Below are positions 9,229 to 17,518 of a stretch of DNA of 64,000 nt, in pieces. Position 1 is the stretch's first letter, and each line of letters begins with the position of its first letter. The DNA is taken from the NCBI GenBank assembly GCA_900766135.1, contig CAAFUF010000015.1, positions 1 to 64,000 of the forward strand. The letters run 5' to 3'. The notes beneath the pieces were generated by a model. The model was not told where the DNA came from and made no database searches. It saw only the letters and a list, made by a program, of their open reading frames with translations. The position numbers and the translations under genes are program-made. This stretch comes from Paenibacillaceae bacterium. Lineage in GTDB: Bacteria > Bacillota > Bacilli > Paenibacillales > Paenibacillaceae.

Positions 9229-9292
9229 ATTGCGTATAAGTTATTGCCATTAAACGATTAAGTCGAAACGGTTGATCGGGGGTTGATTACGG

Positions 9293-10630
9293 ATGGGAGC
9301 GGAAATCGTCACGCTTTCCAATGTGTATTCGAAGTTGTTGGACAACTCGCGGGATATTTACGTCTATTTGCCCCCTTCTTATGGAGAAGCGGCGAATCGC
9401 CGGTATCCGGTGATTTATGCGCAGGACGGACAGCATATGTTCGCGTCGGACGGGATGGGGGACTCGTGGGAGATGCACCGGACGGCGGAGCGGCTGAGCA
9501 GGGAAGGCCGGATGCGGGAAGCGATCATCGTGGCCGTTTCGTCGATTTCGGATCAACGGATAACGGAATATTTCCACGAGCATCCGGGCGTTCGTGAAGC
9601 ATTCCACGCGTCCTGCAAGGGGGAGTTGTACGAACGGTTTCTCATCGAGGAGCTAAAGCCGATGATCGATAGCCGATTTCGCACTTTGGCGGATCGGGAG
9701 CATACCGCTTTAATCGGTTCGTCCGCGGGTGGGCTTGTCTCGTACCATATCGCGTTCCGCAGGCCGGACGTATTCGGTCAGGTTGCAATCCTGTCGCCTT
9801 TCTTGGTACATACGGTGGTGAACGAGCAGGGGGGCGGTACGAACAAGACGGAACCGTTGCGCGAATTTAAACTATATCATTCCTACCGGGTCAAGCCGCC
9901 GGCGGTACGGGTTTGGGTCGATGTCGGCGGAGCGGAAGGGCTGATCATGCCCCGTCATGTACGGTCCTTCGTCGACGAGCTGGTCGAAGCCGGCTTTAGG
10001 CCGGGCGAGGATTTGATGTTTTTGCTCGACGAGACGGCCGGGCACTCTCAGCTGGATTGGGCTAGACGCCTGCATAACCCGCTGCTGTATCTGTTCGGCG
10101 AGATCGGCCGCCCCCGCGGCCTGCGGCTGGCAGGGAGGGAGCGAGTCGGGCTACAGGGACTAAGGGTTCAGCTGTATCCGAAGGTGATCTATGACTCGGG
10201 CTTCGAGATCAATTTGCTAGCGGCGGAATATTCGGTGGGCCGTCCGGAAGTGTTGAGGGTGGGCACGGACGGCTTGATCGTTCCGCTGACTCAAGGGACG
10301 ACCGAAGTGGCGGTCAGATACGGTGGCCTTGCCGATTCGGCGAACTTCGAGGTCGTCCCTGAATTATCGGATCATGTGCGGGTTGAAATCAGCGTGAGCG
10401 TGCCGCCGTCAACTCCGGTTGATGCCCGAGTCCATGCCGGACTTGAAATTCCGAAAGTGCGGGACGGTTTTTACAAAGGGAGCTTTGTGCTGCCAAGAGA
10501 CTTGATGTTTGATGTGAAGGTATCGCGGGGCTTCGGTATTCATGAACGAAGAGAAACGAGCCGAAGATTCGACACCGCTGAGCCGGTTAGCCTTCATTTC
10601 AACGTAGAGAAGTGGGAGGACTTGCCGTGA
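9293..10630 (+). CDS. Esterase (enterochelin esterase/Fes-like alpha/beta hydrolase) with C-terminal beta domain
   Basis: Predicted cytoplasmic hydrolase of 445 residues with no signal peptide. Residues 1-275 look like the putative esterase family (PF00756). The start DIYVYLPPSY and YPVIYAQDGQHMF is typical, and the nucleophile is Ser144 in GSSAGG. A conserved aspartate is in WVDVGGAEG and a histidine in DETAGHSQLDW. Residues about 280-445 are a beta-rich extension of unknown function, perhaps a sugar-binding sandwich. The stop overlaps the LacI gene by four bases. Substrates could be acylated sugars or xylan side groups (inference). Confidence 0.83.
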   Translation: MGAEIVTLSNVYSKLLDNSRDIYVYLPPSYGEAANRRYPVIYAQDGQHMFASDGMGDSWEMHRTAERLSREGRMREAIIVAVSSISDQRITEYFHEHPGVREAFHASCKGELYERFLIEELKPMIDSRFRTLADREHTALIGSSAGGLVSYHIAFRRPDVFGQVAILSPFLVHTVVNEQGGGTNKTEPLREFKLYHSYRVKPPAVRVWVDVGGAEGLIMPRHVRSFVDELVEAGFRPGEDLMFLLDETAGHSQLDWARRLHNPLLYLFGEIGRPRGLRLAGRERVGLQGLRVQLYPKVIYDSGFEINLLAAEYSVGRPEVLRVGTDGLIVPLTQGTTEVAVRYGGLADSANFEVVPELSDHVRVEISVSVPPSTPVDARVHAGLEIPKVRDGFYKGSFVLPRDLMFDVKVSRGFGIHERRETSRRFDTAEPVSLHFNVEKWEDLP

Positions 10631-11592
10631 AAAAAGCAACGATGAAGGATATCGCCCGTGAAGCGAAGGTTTCGGTGGCGACGGTGAGCTATATCCTGAA
10701 TAAAGTGGGGAATCAAAAGATCACGGACGAGACGCGCTGCCGCGTGCTGGAGGCCGCCGATAAGCTGAATTATACCCCGAGCCTCACGGCACGTTCGCTC
10801 GTCAGGGGGAAGTCCGGCATGGTGGCCTTGCTCTTCAGCCGCAGCGAGCGGGACGGGATATGGAGGCAACTGTATTACGGCAGGCTGGCCGAACGCATGG
10901 AAGCGCTCTGTAAGCAAGCAGGCTATCATCTGCTCGTTCTCGGGATGGACGCGGAGCGGCCAAGTCCGGAGATCATCCGGCAGCGGGAGGTTGACGGCGT
11001 ACTGCTGGCCGGCGTGAAGAAGGAAGCTTTTCGGGACGTATCAATTCACTTCAGCATCGGAGTTCCAATCGTCCTGCTGGACAACCATATCGACGATCCG
11101 TTGTTTCACAAAGTCGTGATCGACTACCGGCAAGCGTTCGCCCTATGGAGAGAGCGATCCGCCGGTAGAGACGGACGGCGCTTCCTGGTGCTGGATGCAT
11201 TCCTTAACGAAAGCACGATGAATACGATTGTCGACGCGGCGCAGCTTGATCCGGAATCGATCTTCGTGCTGACGGCCGATAACGCCGACGGGTTGCCCGT
11301 TTTTTTGGCTCGGCATCAAGGAGGCTGCGGTACGGTGCTGAACGAATTTGTTGGCGTGCTCGTGGCCAATGCCTCGCGAGGGTTGGAAATTGAGCTGACC
11401 GTCCTGTGTACGAGCGGGTGTGCGGAGCTGTTGCCTCCGGATGTCCGCATATTAAGATCGGAAGAGAATAAGGGGCAGCTCGAGGTGGCCTTTGAACTGA
11501 TGCGCTTTTATATCGAATCGACGGGAAAGAATCCTGAACTTCTAAGCTCGGAGGCGGAATACGGCGAATATGTCTCCATTCCGCTGCAGTAA
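10627..11592 (+). CDS. LacI-family transcriptional regulator
   Basis: DNA-binding repressor of 321 residues. The N-terminal helix-turn-helix is textbook (TMKDIAREAKVSVATVSYIL), with a hinge near LTARSLVRGKSG. The effector domain from residue 60 onward is more divergent than usual: the normally strong GHR/IAFI segment is hard to find. The GTG at 10627 has GGAGGA six bases upstream and overlaps the esterase stop as GTGA, giving translational coupling. The upstream GTG at 10612 is rejected because it contains the ribosome binding site. It probably binds the palindrome at 9211. Confidence 0.9.
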   Translation: MKKATMKDIAREAKVSVATVSYILNKVGNQKITDETRCRVLEAADKLNYTPSLTARSLVRGKSGMVALLFSRSERDGIWRQLYYGRLAERMEALCKQAGYHLLVLGMDAERPSPEIIRQREVDGVLLAGVKKEAFRDVSIHFSIGVPIVLLDNHIDDPLFHKVVIDYRQAFALWRERSAGRDGRRFLVLDAFLNESTMNTIVDAAQLDPESIFVLTADNADGLPVFLARHQGGCGTVLNEFVGVLVANASRGLEIELTVLCTSGCAELLPPDVRILRSEENKGQLEVAFELMRFYIESTGKNPELLSSEAEYGEYVSIPLQ

Positions 11593-11625
11593 AACGATTC
11601 TTTTCGGTCCGACTGTATATGTGTT

Positions 11626-11665
11626 AGCCCGTAAATCTGCCTCTCGGCGGTATACGGGCTTTTTG
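11626..11665 (+). terminator. Rho-independent terminator
   Basis: The arms AGCCCGTA and TACGGGCT pair around a 19-base loop and are followed by TTTTT. It ends the esterase-LacI operon. Confidence 0.82.
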
Positions 11666-11689
11666 TTTTCGGGAAGCCGGGGCTTCTTC

Positions 11690-11766
11690 ACTTACGGTAT
11701 AAAAATGGATACTATAGAACATGAATGTGCGTACTTACGGATCCGTTTCTTAGAAGATATACTTAC
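11690..11766. repeat. Three ACTTAC repeats upstream of the dehydrogenase
   Basis: ACTTACGG occurs at 11690 and 11733, and ACTTAC at 11761, with AACGTAATG following the last copy. HxlR/YodB-type regulators of oxidoreductase genes in Firmicutes bind TACT..AGTA-like repeats, so these may be operators. No HxlR gene is adjacent. Function is inference. Confidence 0.35.
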
Positions 11767-11807
11767 AAACGTAATGATCCAAATGAATCCGAAGGAGGAA
11801 AACGAAC

Positions 11808-12842
11808 ATGTCTGAACCCACTATGAAGGCGGTTGGCCTAACTCGATACTTACCTATCGATCATCCCGAAAGCCTGCTGGACGTGAAAATAGAGAAACCT
11901 GTGCCAACGGGCCGGGATTTGCTGGTCCGCGTTCAAGCCGTCTCCGTTAATCCGGTTGACGTGAAGGTACGCGGGCCGAAAGAACGTACGGAGAGCAAGC
12001 CAAGAGTGCTAGGCTGGGATGTAGCCGGCGTCGTTGAGCAAACGGGACCGGACTGCACGCTCTTTAAACCGGGCGACGAGGTGTATTATGCCGGCAGCAT
12101 CACTCGGCCTGGTGGAAATAGCGAATTTCATCTCGTCGACGAGCGGATCGTTGGCTCGAAGCCGACTTCGCTGGACTTTGCGCAGGCAGCGGCGTTGCCG
12201 CTGACGTCGATCACCGCCTGGGAAGGATTGTTCCATCGTTTAGGCATTTCTTCCGGTCAAGGCGCAAACCCGGGGAAAACGATTCTGATCATCGGGGCAG
12301 CCGGCGGCGTTGGATCCATCGCGATCCAACTGGCCAAATACGCGGGACTAACCGTCATCGGCACCGCCTCCCGCCCGGAATCGGCCGCTTGGGCAAAGGG
12401 GCTTGGCGCGGATCAGATCATCAACCATTACGAGGACTTCGTTCCCCAGTTGAAGACACTTGGCTTGGCGAACGTGGACTATATCTTCTGCCTGAACAGC
12501 ACCGAAAGGCACTGGATGAACATGGCGGACGCCATCGCGCCGCAGGGGAAAATCTGCTCGATCGTAGAAACGGATGAACGGCTTAATCTGACGATGCTGA
12601 AAGACAAAAGCGTCACCTTCGTATGGGAGCTGATGTTTACCCGTCCGATGTTCGGAACGACGGACATGATCGAGCAGCATAAGCTGCTAACCGAGCTGGC
12701 TGGGCTGGTGGACCGGGGAATCATCCGCACCACGATAGCCGAGAAGCTTACGCCGATCAACGCGGCAAACCTGCGGAAAGCGCATGCGATGCTGGAAACG
12801 GGACGTTCGGTAGGCAAAGTGGTGCTGGAGCATTTTGAATAA
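11808..12842 (+). CDS. Zinc-binding alcohol dehydrogenase family protein (quinone oxidoreductase-like MDR)
   Basis: Cytoplasmic NAD(P)-dependent medium-chain dehydrogenase/reductase of 344 residues, close to the usual 335-345. The N-terminal GroES-like domain has VQAVSVNPVDVKVRG and GWDVAGVV. The Rossmann fold has IIGAAGGVGSIAIQLAKYAGLTVIGTASR at about 163-190. The zinc-ligand cysteines of true alcohol dehydrogenases are not apparent, so quinone or enone reduction is more likely than alcohol oxidation. RBS AAGGAGGA precedes ATG 11808. It appears monocistronic and may respond to electrophile stress through the repeats upstream (inference). Confidence 0.9.
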   Translation: MSEPTMKAVGLTRYLPIDHPESLLDVKIEKPVPTGRDLLVRVQAVSVNPVDVKVRGPKERTESKPRVLGWDVAGVVEQTGPDCTLFKPGDEVYYAGSITRPGGNSEFHLVDERIVGSKPTSLDFAQAAALPLTSITAWEGLFHRLGISSGQGANPGKTILIIGAAGGVGSIAIQLAKYAGLTVIGTASRPESAAWAKGLGADQIINHYEDFVPQLKTLGLANVDYIFCLNSTERHWMNMADAIAPQGKICSIVETDERLNLTMLKDKSVTFVWELMFTRPMFGTTDMIEQHKLLTELAGLVDRGIIRTTIAEKLTPINAANLRKAHAMLETGRSVGKVVLEHFE

Positions 12843-12847
12843 AAGGG

Positions 12848-12888
12848 CAACAGCTCGCAAGTTACATAAGCGTAACTGCGGGCTGTTG
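12848..12888. terminator. Inverted repeat between convergent genes
   Basis: CAACAGC and GCTGTTG are the outer arms, with GTTAC/GTAAC pairing inside. No T-run follows on either strand, so it may be a weak bidirectional terminator between the dehydrogenase and the convergent gene at 12934-13719. Confidence 0.5.
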
Positions 12889-12933
12889 ATCTACTAGGGC
12901 AATGTGCGGGACGTGCGCTTTAGTGGAGCGGCG

Positions 12934-13719
12934 TTAGCAGAAGTCGGACAGTACCCGTTTGACTTCGCTCGGGCTGGCGATTTCCGGGCCAAAGTAGGCT
13001 CTGGACCGCCGGCTGTCCTCCCAGGGCTCTAAATCCATGGCATCCTTGATGCCAGGAATCGTCCAGTTACTTGCTCTTTCAAAAGACATTCCCGTGTTCA
13101 AGGCATGTATATGATTGATCCAAATCGGTTCTTTTACATGGATAAATTCGTGCGGGACCTTTAAGACGTCGCGCCAGGAGAGCTTTGGCTCCTGGCCCTT
13201 TAAATATTTCCCTACGTCATGGATCGTTGCTCCGTAGCTTGGCAACCAAAAAAAGAACTTGCCCAGCCGGTCTTGCACGGAGTCGTAAATGTAGCCGTAT
13301 TGGGGCACCAGTGCAAGCGTATCCTTTTTCGGCGTCCATGTCCGCAGTTTTCGGATGAACTCCTTGTGGTACATATCGTCGCTGGAGAGGTAAACACGGT
13401 AGAAGCGGGGATAGCCGGCGATGTCTTTCGCGACCAGGGCATGATAGGCCTTCGGAGTTACGAAGCGAATGTTTTTCGGCAGCGGCGCGTAACGGCTTAG
13501 AACCTCCTGTATCGTTCGTTCGGACCCCTGATCGTACAGCACGTAACAGGAAAAATCCTGGGAAGTTTGAAGCTGCAAACTTTTCCGCGTATACTTCATG
13601 AACAGGCCCAGCCGGTTTTCGATCCACGTTTGGGTTAACCGGTCCGGCGTTCCGCCCCAATCGTTAAAGTGAATCTCGATAATCAGTTTTACACGATTCC
13701 GTAAGTCATCTGGCATCAC
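12934..13719 (-). CDS. Putative rhamnosyl transferase-like glycosyltransferase
   Basis: 261 residues, cytoplasmic, no membrane segment. Residues 10-95 (IIEIHFNDW...TRKSLQLQTSQDFSCYVLYDQGSERTIQE) and the acidic SSDDMYHKEF in the place of a DxD-like nucleotide-sugar motif resemble the putative rhamnosyl transferase family (PF11316). The match is by eye and moderate. A GTG at 13719 or an ATG at 13716 are both possible starts after GAGGAG. It is transcribed alone, convergent with the dehydrogenase and divergent from the GH5 gene. The acceptor is unknown. Confidence 0.6.
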   Translation of the reverse strand: MMPDDLRNRVKLIIEIHFNDWGGTPDRLTQTWIENRLGLFMKYTRKSLQLQTSQDFSCYVLYDQGSERTIQEVLSRYAPLPKNIRFVTPKAYHALVAKDIAGYPRFYRVYLSSDDMYHKEFIRKLRTWTPKKDTLALVPQYGYIYDSVQDRLGKFFFWLPSYGATIHDVGKYLKGQEPKLSWRDVLKVPHEFIHVKEPIWINHIHALNTGMSFERASNWTIPGIKDAMDLEPWEDSRRSRAYFGPEIASPSEVKRVLSDFC

Positions 13720-13971
13720 ATATCAACTCCTCTACTTACATGCGGCGTTGTTCAATTAAACTTCTCTAGCAGTTTATGCTAGGATGAGATTTCGGCATGG
13801 ACGTTTTCGTAGATGATGGGGAATTCCGCATCTGAAGAGGCTTGCTCTGGCAGGTCACGATTTTCGGGTGACGGGTCGCAAATATCGGGACGGACGGTCC
13901 TCGGAATCAGGGGATGTTATAATGGTTCCGATTCATCGATAAAACCGATTAGCAGCGGGAGGAGACTAACG

Positions 13972-15588
13972 ATGCACGAAAAAACGGATCGCTCGCGGGT
14001 GAATGGTTTTCTCCGCGCAGAGGGAACAAGAATCGTGAACGGCGACGGGGAGGAGATCCTGCTTACGGGCTGGGGCCTCGGAAACTGGCTATTATGCGAA
14101 GGGTATATGTGGATGTCCCACAATCCCCGGTTCGATCGTCCTCGGCGAATCGAAGCGGTCATTCGGGAAGCGGCCGGCAGTTCGTATGCCGAACAATTTT
14201 GGAAGCGTTTACGGGATAATTACGTGACCCGCGAGGATATTCGGCTGATGGCGGAGCAGGGCTACAATTCGGTACGCATTCCGTTCGGGTGGCGGATCCT
14301 GATGGAGGACGAGCCGGGCATTCGCTGGAAAGAGGACGGTTTTGCGCTGATTGACCGTTGCCTGGATTGGTGCGAAGAATTTGGACTCTATGCCTTCTTG
14401 GATTTGCACGGTGCGCCCGGCGGACAGACCGGAGCCAACATCGACGACTCGGTTGACGATTTCCCTCGCCTGTTTACCGATGAAGACAGCTGGAACAAAG
14501 GGATCAAGCTGTGGAAGGAGCTGGCCCGCCGATACCGCGACCGCTGGATCGTAGGCGGTTACGACCTGCTGAACGAGCCGGTTCGTCCAGGTCTGATGGA
14601 AGGAAAGCACGAGGATTACCTCGTCCGGCGGTTGGCGGCGTTTTATGAGGAAGCGATCGCTGCCATTCGAGAAATCGATGACCGGCATCTGCTCTCGATC
14701 GAAGGGCATCATTGGGCAACGAATACGGCCGTATTTTATAAACGTTTCGATCCCAACATGGTGATCCATTTCCACCGGTATGCCTGCAAGCCGGGGAAAG
14801 AGGCGTATGAGGAGTTCCTGGCGCTTTCCGAGGCGCTGGATCTGCCCTTATGGTTGGGCGAGACCGGGGAGAACGAGCTGGAATGGTTTGCTGCGATGTA
14901 TCCGCTCGCTTTGTCGCTGGGGATCGGCTACAATTTATGGCCGTGGAAAAAGATGGAGCGGGCCACTTCGCCGTTTACCGTTAATAAACCGGAGGGCTGG
15001 GATGAGTTTCTCGCCTACGTCGAAGGGGGAGCACGGCCAAGTTATGAACGTGCGCAGCAAATCCTTGATGCCTATCTGGACAACATCAAGGTGGAGAATT
15101 GCACCCCACGGCCGGAGGTAACGGCGGCGGTGTTCCGTAAGCCGGGCTGCCGGGTTCGCGGCACGGATTTCGACGAGCTGCCGGGGAGAGGAATCTCCTT
15201 CAGCGGAGGGCGAATGGAAGGGAACATCTATAGGTACCGGGCGAAAACGGGGATGAAGATCGTACCGATTGCCGATGAGCCTCAACCGAAGAGGTTCGGG
15301 TTCGACAGCGGCTGGCAGAACCTCGCGTTGGAGCTGACAGACGGTGAGTTTGCGGCTTACTCGTTCTGCGGCATCGAAGCGGGAAATACAGTGAAGCTGG
15401 AGCTGGTATGCAGAGAGGCCGCGGTCGTAACAGTTACACAGGACGGGGCAAAGAGAGAGACTGCGACGCTGTCCCTCTGCGGTGAATTATGCCGGGTTAG
15501 CGCCACGCTTGCCCCTGCCGCCGATTCCACGCTGGCCGTCAGCCTTCAAAGCGGCCGAATCGAACTGCATTCCATCACGGTGGAATAA
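13972..15588 (+). CDS. Glycoside hydrolase family 5 (cellulase-like), intracellular
   Basis: 538 residues with no signal peptide, so it likely acts on imported oligosaccharides. The GH5 TIM barrel spans about 10-370. The general acid/base is Glu202 in LNEPVRPG and the nucleophile Glu297 in WLGETGEN. Barrel motifs GYNSVRIPFGWR and AFLDLHGAPGGQ are present. Residues about 400-538 form an accessory beta-sandwich. The ATG at 13972 follows GGGAGGAG. The open frame extends upstream to 13813 but without a second ribosome site. TATAAT at 13918-13923 may be the -10, though its -35 is poor. Exo-beta-glucanase or related activity is inference. Confidence 0.9.
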   Translation: MHEKTDRSRVNGFLRAEGTRIVNGDGEEILLTGWGLGNWLLCEGYMWMSHNPRFDRPRRIEAVIREAAGSSYAEQFWKRLRDNYVTREDIRLMAEQGYNSVRIPFGWRILMEDEPGIRWKEDGFALIDRCLDWCEEFGLYAFLDLHGAPGGQTGANIDDSVDDFPRLFTDEDSWNKGIKLWKELARRYRDRWIVGGYDLLNEPVRPGLMEGKHEDYLVRRLAAFYEEAIAAIREIDDRHLLSIEGHHWATNTAVFYKRFDPNMVIHFHRYACKPGKEAYEEFLALSEALDLPLWLGETGENELEWFAAMYPLALSLGIGYNLWPWKKMERATSPFTVNKPEGWDEFLAYVEGGARPSYERAQQILDAYLDNIKVENCTPRPEVTAAVFRKPGCRVRGTDFDELPGRGISFSGGRMEGNIYRYRAKTGMKIVPIADEPQPKRFGFDSGWQNLALELTDGEFAAYSFCGIEAGNTVKLELVCREAAVVTVTQDGAKRETATLSLCGELCRVSATLAPAADSTLAVSLQSGRIELHSITVE

Positions 15589-15595
15589 AAAGGGG

Positions 15596-15624
15596 TTGAC
15601 TCTTTTCGCGGCGCATGATATTTT
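15596..15624 (+). promoter_or_regulatory. Promoter of tRNA-Leu
   Basis: TTGACT at 15596-15601, a 17-base spacer and TATTTT at 15619-15624. The tRNA starts 55 bases downstream. The spacer overlaps the inverted repeat listed next. Confidence 0.62.
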
Positions 15625-15644
15625 ATATCTTGTCGCCGCGAAAA
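15603..15644. repeat. Perfect 11-bp inverted repeat inside the tRNA promoter
   Basis: TTTTCGCGGCG (15603-15613) and CGCCGCGAAAA (15634-15644) pair perfectly around a loop that itself holds GATAT/ATATC. It may terminate the GH5 transcript or modulate the tRNA promoter. Only an A-run follows on the plus strand, so terminator strength there is doubtful. Confidence 0.6.
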
Positions 15645-15678
15645 AAGCTTATGGCTTTTCGCGGGTATCCGATGCTAA

Positions 15679-15763
<85 letters not shown>

Positions 15764-15774
15764 TTCCCTTAACA

Positions 15775-15826
15775 ATGCAAAAGCTCTTGAATTTCCTTGA
15801 TGGAGATTCAGGAGCTTTTTTGCATA
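15775..15826 (+). terminator. Terminator of tRNA-Leu
   Basis: ATGCAAAAGCTC pairs with GAGCTTTTTTGCAT, with further pairing inside (TGAAT/ATTCA). The right arm includes the T-run. The 19-base segment GGAGATTCAGGAGCTTTTT is repeated exactly at 29981-29999. Confidence 0.85.
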
Positions 15827-15827
15827 T

Positions 15828-16045
15828 TCAGACCACATGATCCGCAACCTGCTCGATTTCGTATAGCAGGTGACTCGATACCAATACGGTCATTCCATAC
15901 ATCCGGGGCATGTCGATGATCAAGTTGCGAATTTCTTGGATACCCGATGGGTCCAGGCCGTTGGTAGGCTCGTCAAGAACCAATAATTTGGGGCGATGAA
16001 GGATCGCCATCGCGATGGCGAGTCGTTGTTTCATGCCCAGGGAGT
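15828..16045 (-). pseudogene. Fragment of a BcrA-type ABC transporter ATPase
   Basis: About 70 residues on the minus strand match the second half of an antibiotic-type ABC ATPase: signature region SLGMKQRLAIAMAIL, Walker B LLVLDEPTNGLDP, and the switch segment VLVSSHLLYEIEQVADHVV. A stop follows immediately, so the C-terminal part is missing. The Walker A half upstream is also missing: homology breaks before SLGM, near 16045. Both ends are lost, so the gene is dead. It sits directly against the tRNA terminator, consistent with rearrangement at this tRNA. Confidence 0.88.
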
Positions 16046-16114
16046 CCTGCAAGGTATTTGGAGCCCCGGTCCTTTTTTGTGCAAAAAAGCGTAAATCGAA
16101 CGGCAAAAAAAACG

Positions 16115-16142
16115 TTGACAAACCCCAAAAACGTGCAATAAT
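16115..16142 (+). promoter_or_regulatory. Promoter of the oxidoreductase-sugar ABC operon
   Basis: TTGACA at 16115-16120, a 16-base spacer and AATAAT at 16137-16142. The predicted start lies near 16150, just before the palindrome at 16162. The 5' leader to the gene at 16406 is about 250 bases and shows no other open frame. Confidence 0.72.
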
Positions 16143-16161
16143 TTAAGTTAACAAAACAAAA

Positions 16162-16174
16162 ATTTGCCGCAAAT
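16162..16174. promoter_or_regulatory. Operator palindrome ATTTGCCGCAAAT
   Basis: A perfect 6-bp inverted repeat around one central base, placed just after the promoter. Near-identical 13-mers lie at 21052, 28774 and 28978, always next to a promoter. The likely binder is the LacI protein at 21145 (inference). Confidence 0.72.
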
Positions 16175-16371
16175 ATTAAAGGTAAATATCATGGTATTTG
16201 CGTTTGCGTTGAAGCTGTTTTTCTTGCAGGGCAGGATAAGTAGCGCGTGATGAGCCGAGGAATAACGTTATGGACGATACGGCTCGTAAGTATTACATGG
16301 CCGGTCAATTTTTGCCCTCTGCAAAGAAAAAAGTGAAAACAGGTGCAAACATTTCAATTTTAAATCTACAT

Positions 16372-16384
16372 ACTTGCGGCAAAA
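16372..16384. promoter_or_regulatory. Second operator-like site before the oxidoreductase
   Basis: ACTTGCGGCAAAA matches the inverted form ATTTGCGGCAAAT at 11 of 13 positions. It lies about 200 bases downstream of the first site and just before the ribosome binding site. Two such sites could allow looping or roadblock repression (inference). Confidence 0.4.
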
Positions 16385-16405
16385 ATGCAAAAGGAGTGCG
16401 TTGCT

Positions 16406-17518
16406 ATGGAGAAGATCAAAATGGGGTTTATCGGTGTTGGCGATATGGGGTCTCACCACTGCATGGGGTTTGATCAGCTGGCTGATTGCGAGGTGCGGTA
16501 CATATGCGATATGAACGAAGGAAACGTAGCCCGGACGCTAAAGGAACTGCATAACAGCAAACCGGCAGTCTGTACCGATTATCGCGAGCTTCTGGACAAG
16601 GAAGATTTGGATGCCGTCGTCATTAGCGTGCCGAACTATATGCACCGGGAAATCGCGGTTGCCTTCCTGGAACACGGCAAGCATGTTTTTCTGGAAAAGC
16701 CGATCGCGCACACGCTGGAAGATTGCGATGCGATCATCGAAGCGGCGGAGAAGCATCAGCGTATTCTGCAGATTGGTTTGGTCTACCGCTATTCGAATCT
16801 CTATCGCAGAATGGCGCATGAAGTCGGGGAGGGACGGCTCGGCGACGTAAAAATGATGTGGTGCAAGGAATTCCGCGATTCCTTTCCGCCCGCGGACTGG
16901 TTCTACGATAAATCGAAATCGGGCGGATCGATCGTCGAGAAGGATTGTCATCACTTTGATATTTTCAACTGGATGATTGGGGCGAGCCCGGTTCGGGTTT
17001 TTGCGTCCGGTGGGCAGCACATGATCAAGCAAGGGCAGCCGAACCTCATTACCAATTCATACAGCCATTATCCCGCCAAAACGATCGATAATCCGACGGT
17101 CGTGGACCACGCCTTTATTACGATCGACTACGATAACGGAAGCAAGGCCAATCTTGGCTTGTGCCTCTATTTGAAGCCGAGGAATTTGACGGGGGACGGG
17201 CTTGAGATCGGCCTGATCGGCAGCAATGGAGCGCAACTGGTGGCGAGAAACGACAAAACCATCGATATCACTGGCGGGGAAAATTACACCAAAGACCATC
17301 TGGACGTTGACGTCACGTCGGACTCCATCATGGGAGGGCACACCGGCGGGCAAACGCAGCGCATCGACTTCATCGAATGCATCCGCAGCAACAGGCAGCC
17401 CTTTGCCGGCGCCGAGGTTGGGAGAAATGCCTTGCTGATCGCTTTGGCCGCGGAGAAATCCATTATAGAGGAACGATATGTTTATCTGAGTGAACTCACC
17501 AACCATGGGGTGTCGTGA
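16406..17518 (+). CDS. Gfo/Idh/MocA family NAD(P)-dependent oxidoreductase
   Basis: 370 residues, cytoplasmic. The N-terminal Rossmann fold begins KMGFIGVGDMGSHH, and the family signature VFLEKPIAHTLEDCD is at about 91-105. The C-terminal alpha/beta domain contains KSGGSIVEKDCHHFDIFNWM, with the usual catalytic histidine context. Such enzymes oxidise or epimerise sugars or inositols, or open C-glycosides. The ATG at 16406 follows AAAAGGAG. Its stop overlaps the permease start, and it is first in an operon with two permeases and a binding protein, so it likely processes the imported sugar. Confidence 0.93.
   Translation: MEKIKMGFIGVGDMGSHHCMGFDQLADCEVRYICDMNEGNVARTLKELHNSKPAVCTDYRELLDKEDLDAVVISVPNYMHREIAVAFLEHGKHVFLEKPIAHTLEDCDAIIEAAEKHQRILQIGLVYRYSNLYRRMAHEVGEGRLGDVKMMWCKEFRDSFPPADWFYDKSKSGGSIVEKDCHHFDIFNWMIGASPVRVFASGGQHMIKQGQPNLITNSYSHYPAKTIDNPTVVDHAFITIDYDNGSKANLGLCLYLKPRNLTGDGLEIGLIGSNGAQLVARNDKTIDITGGENYTKDHLDVDVTSDSIMGGHTGGQTQRIDFIECIRSNRQPFAGAEVGRNALLIALAAEKSIIEERYVYLSELTNHGVS

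Noticed and set aside
11570..11815. 81-codon frame between LacI and the dehydrogenase
   Set aside because: It runs through a terminator and lacks a ribosome binding site and any domain.
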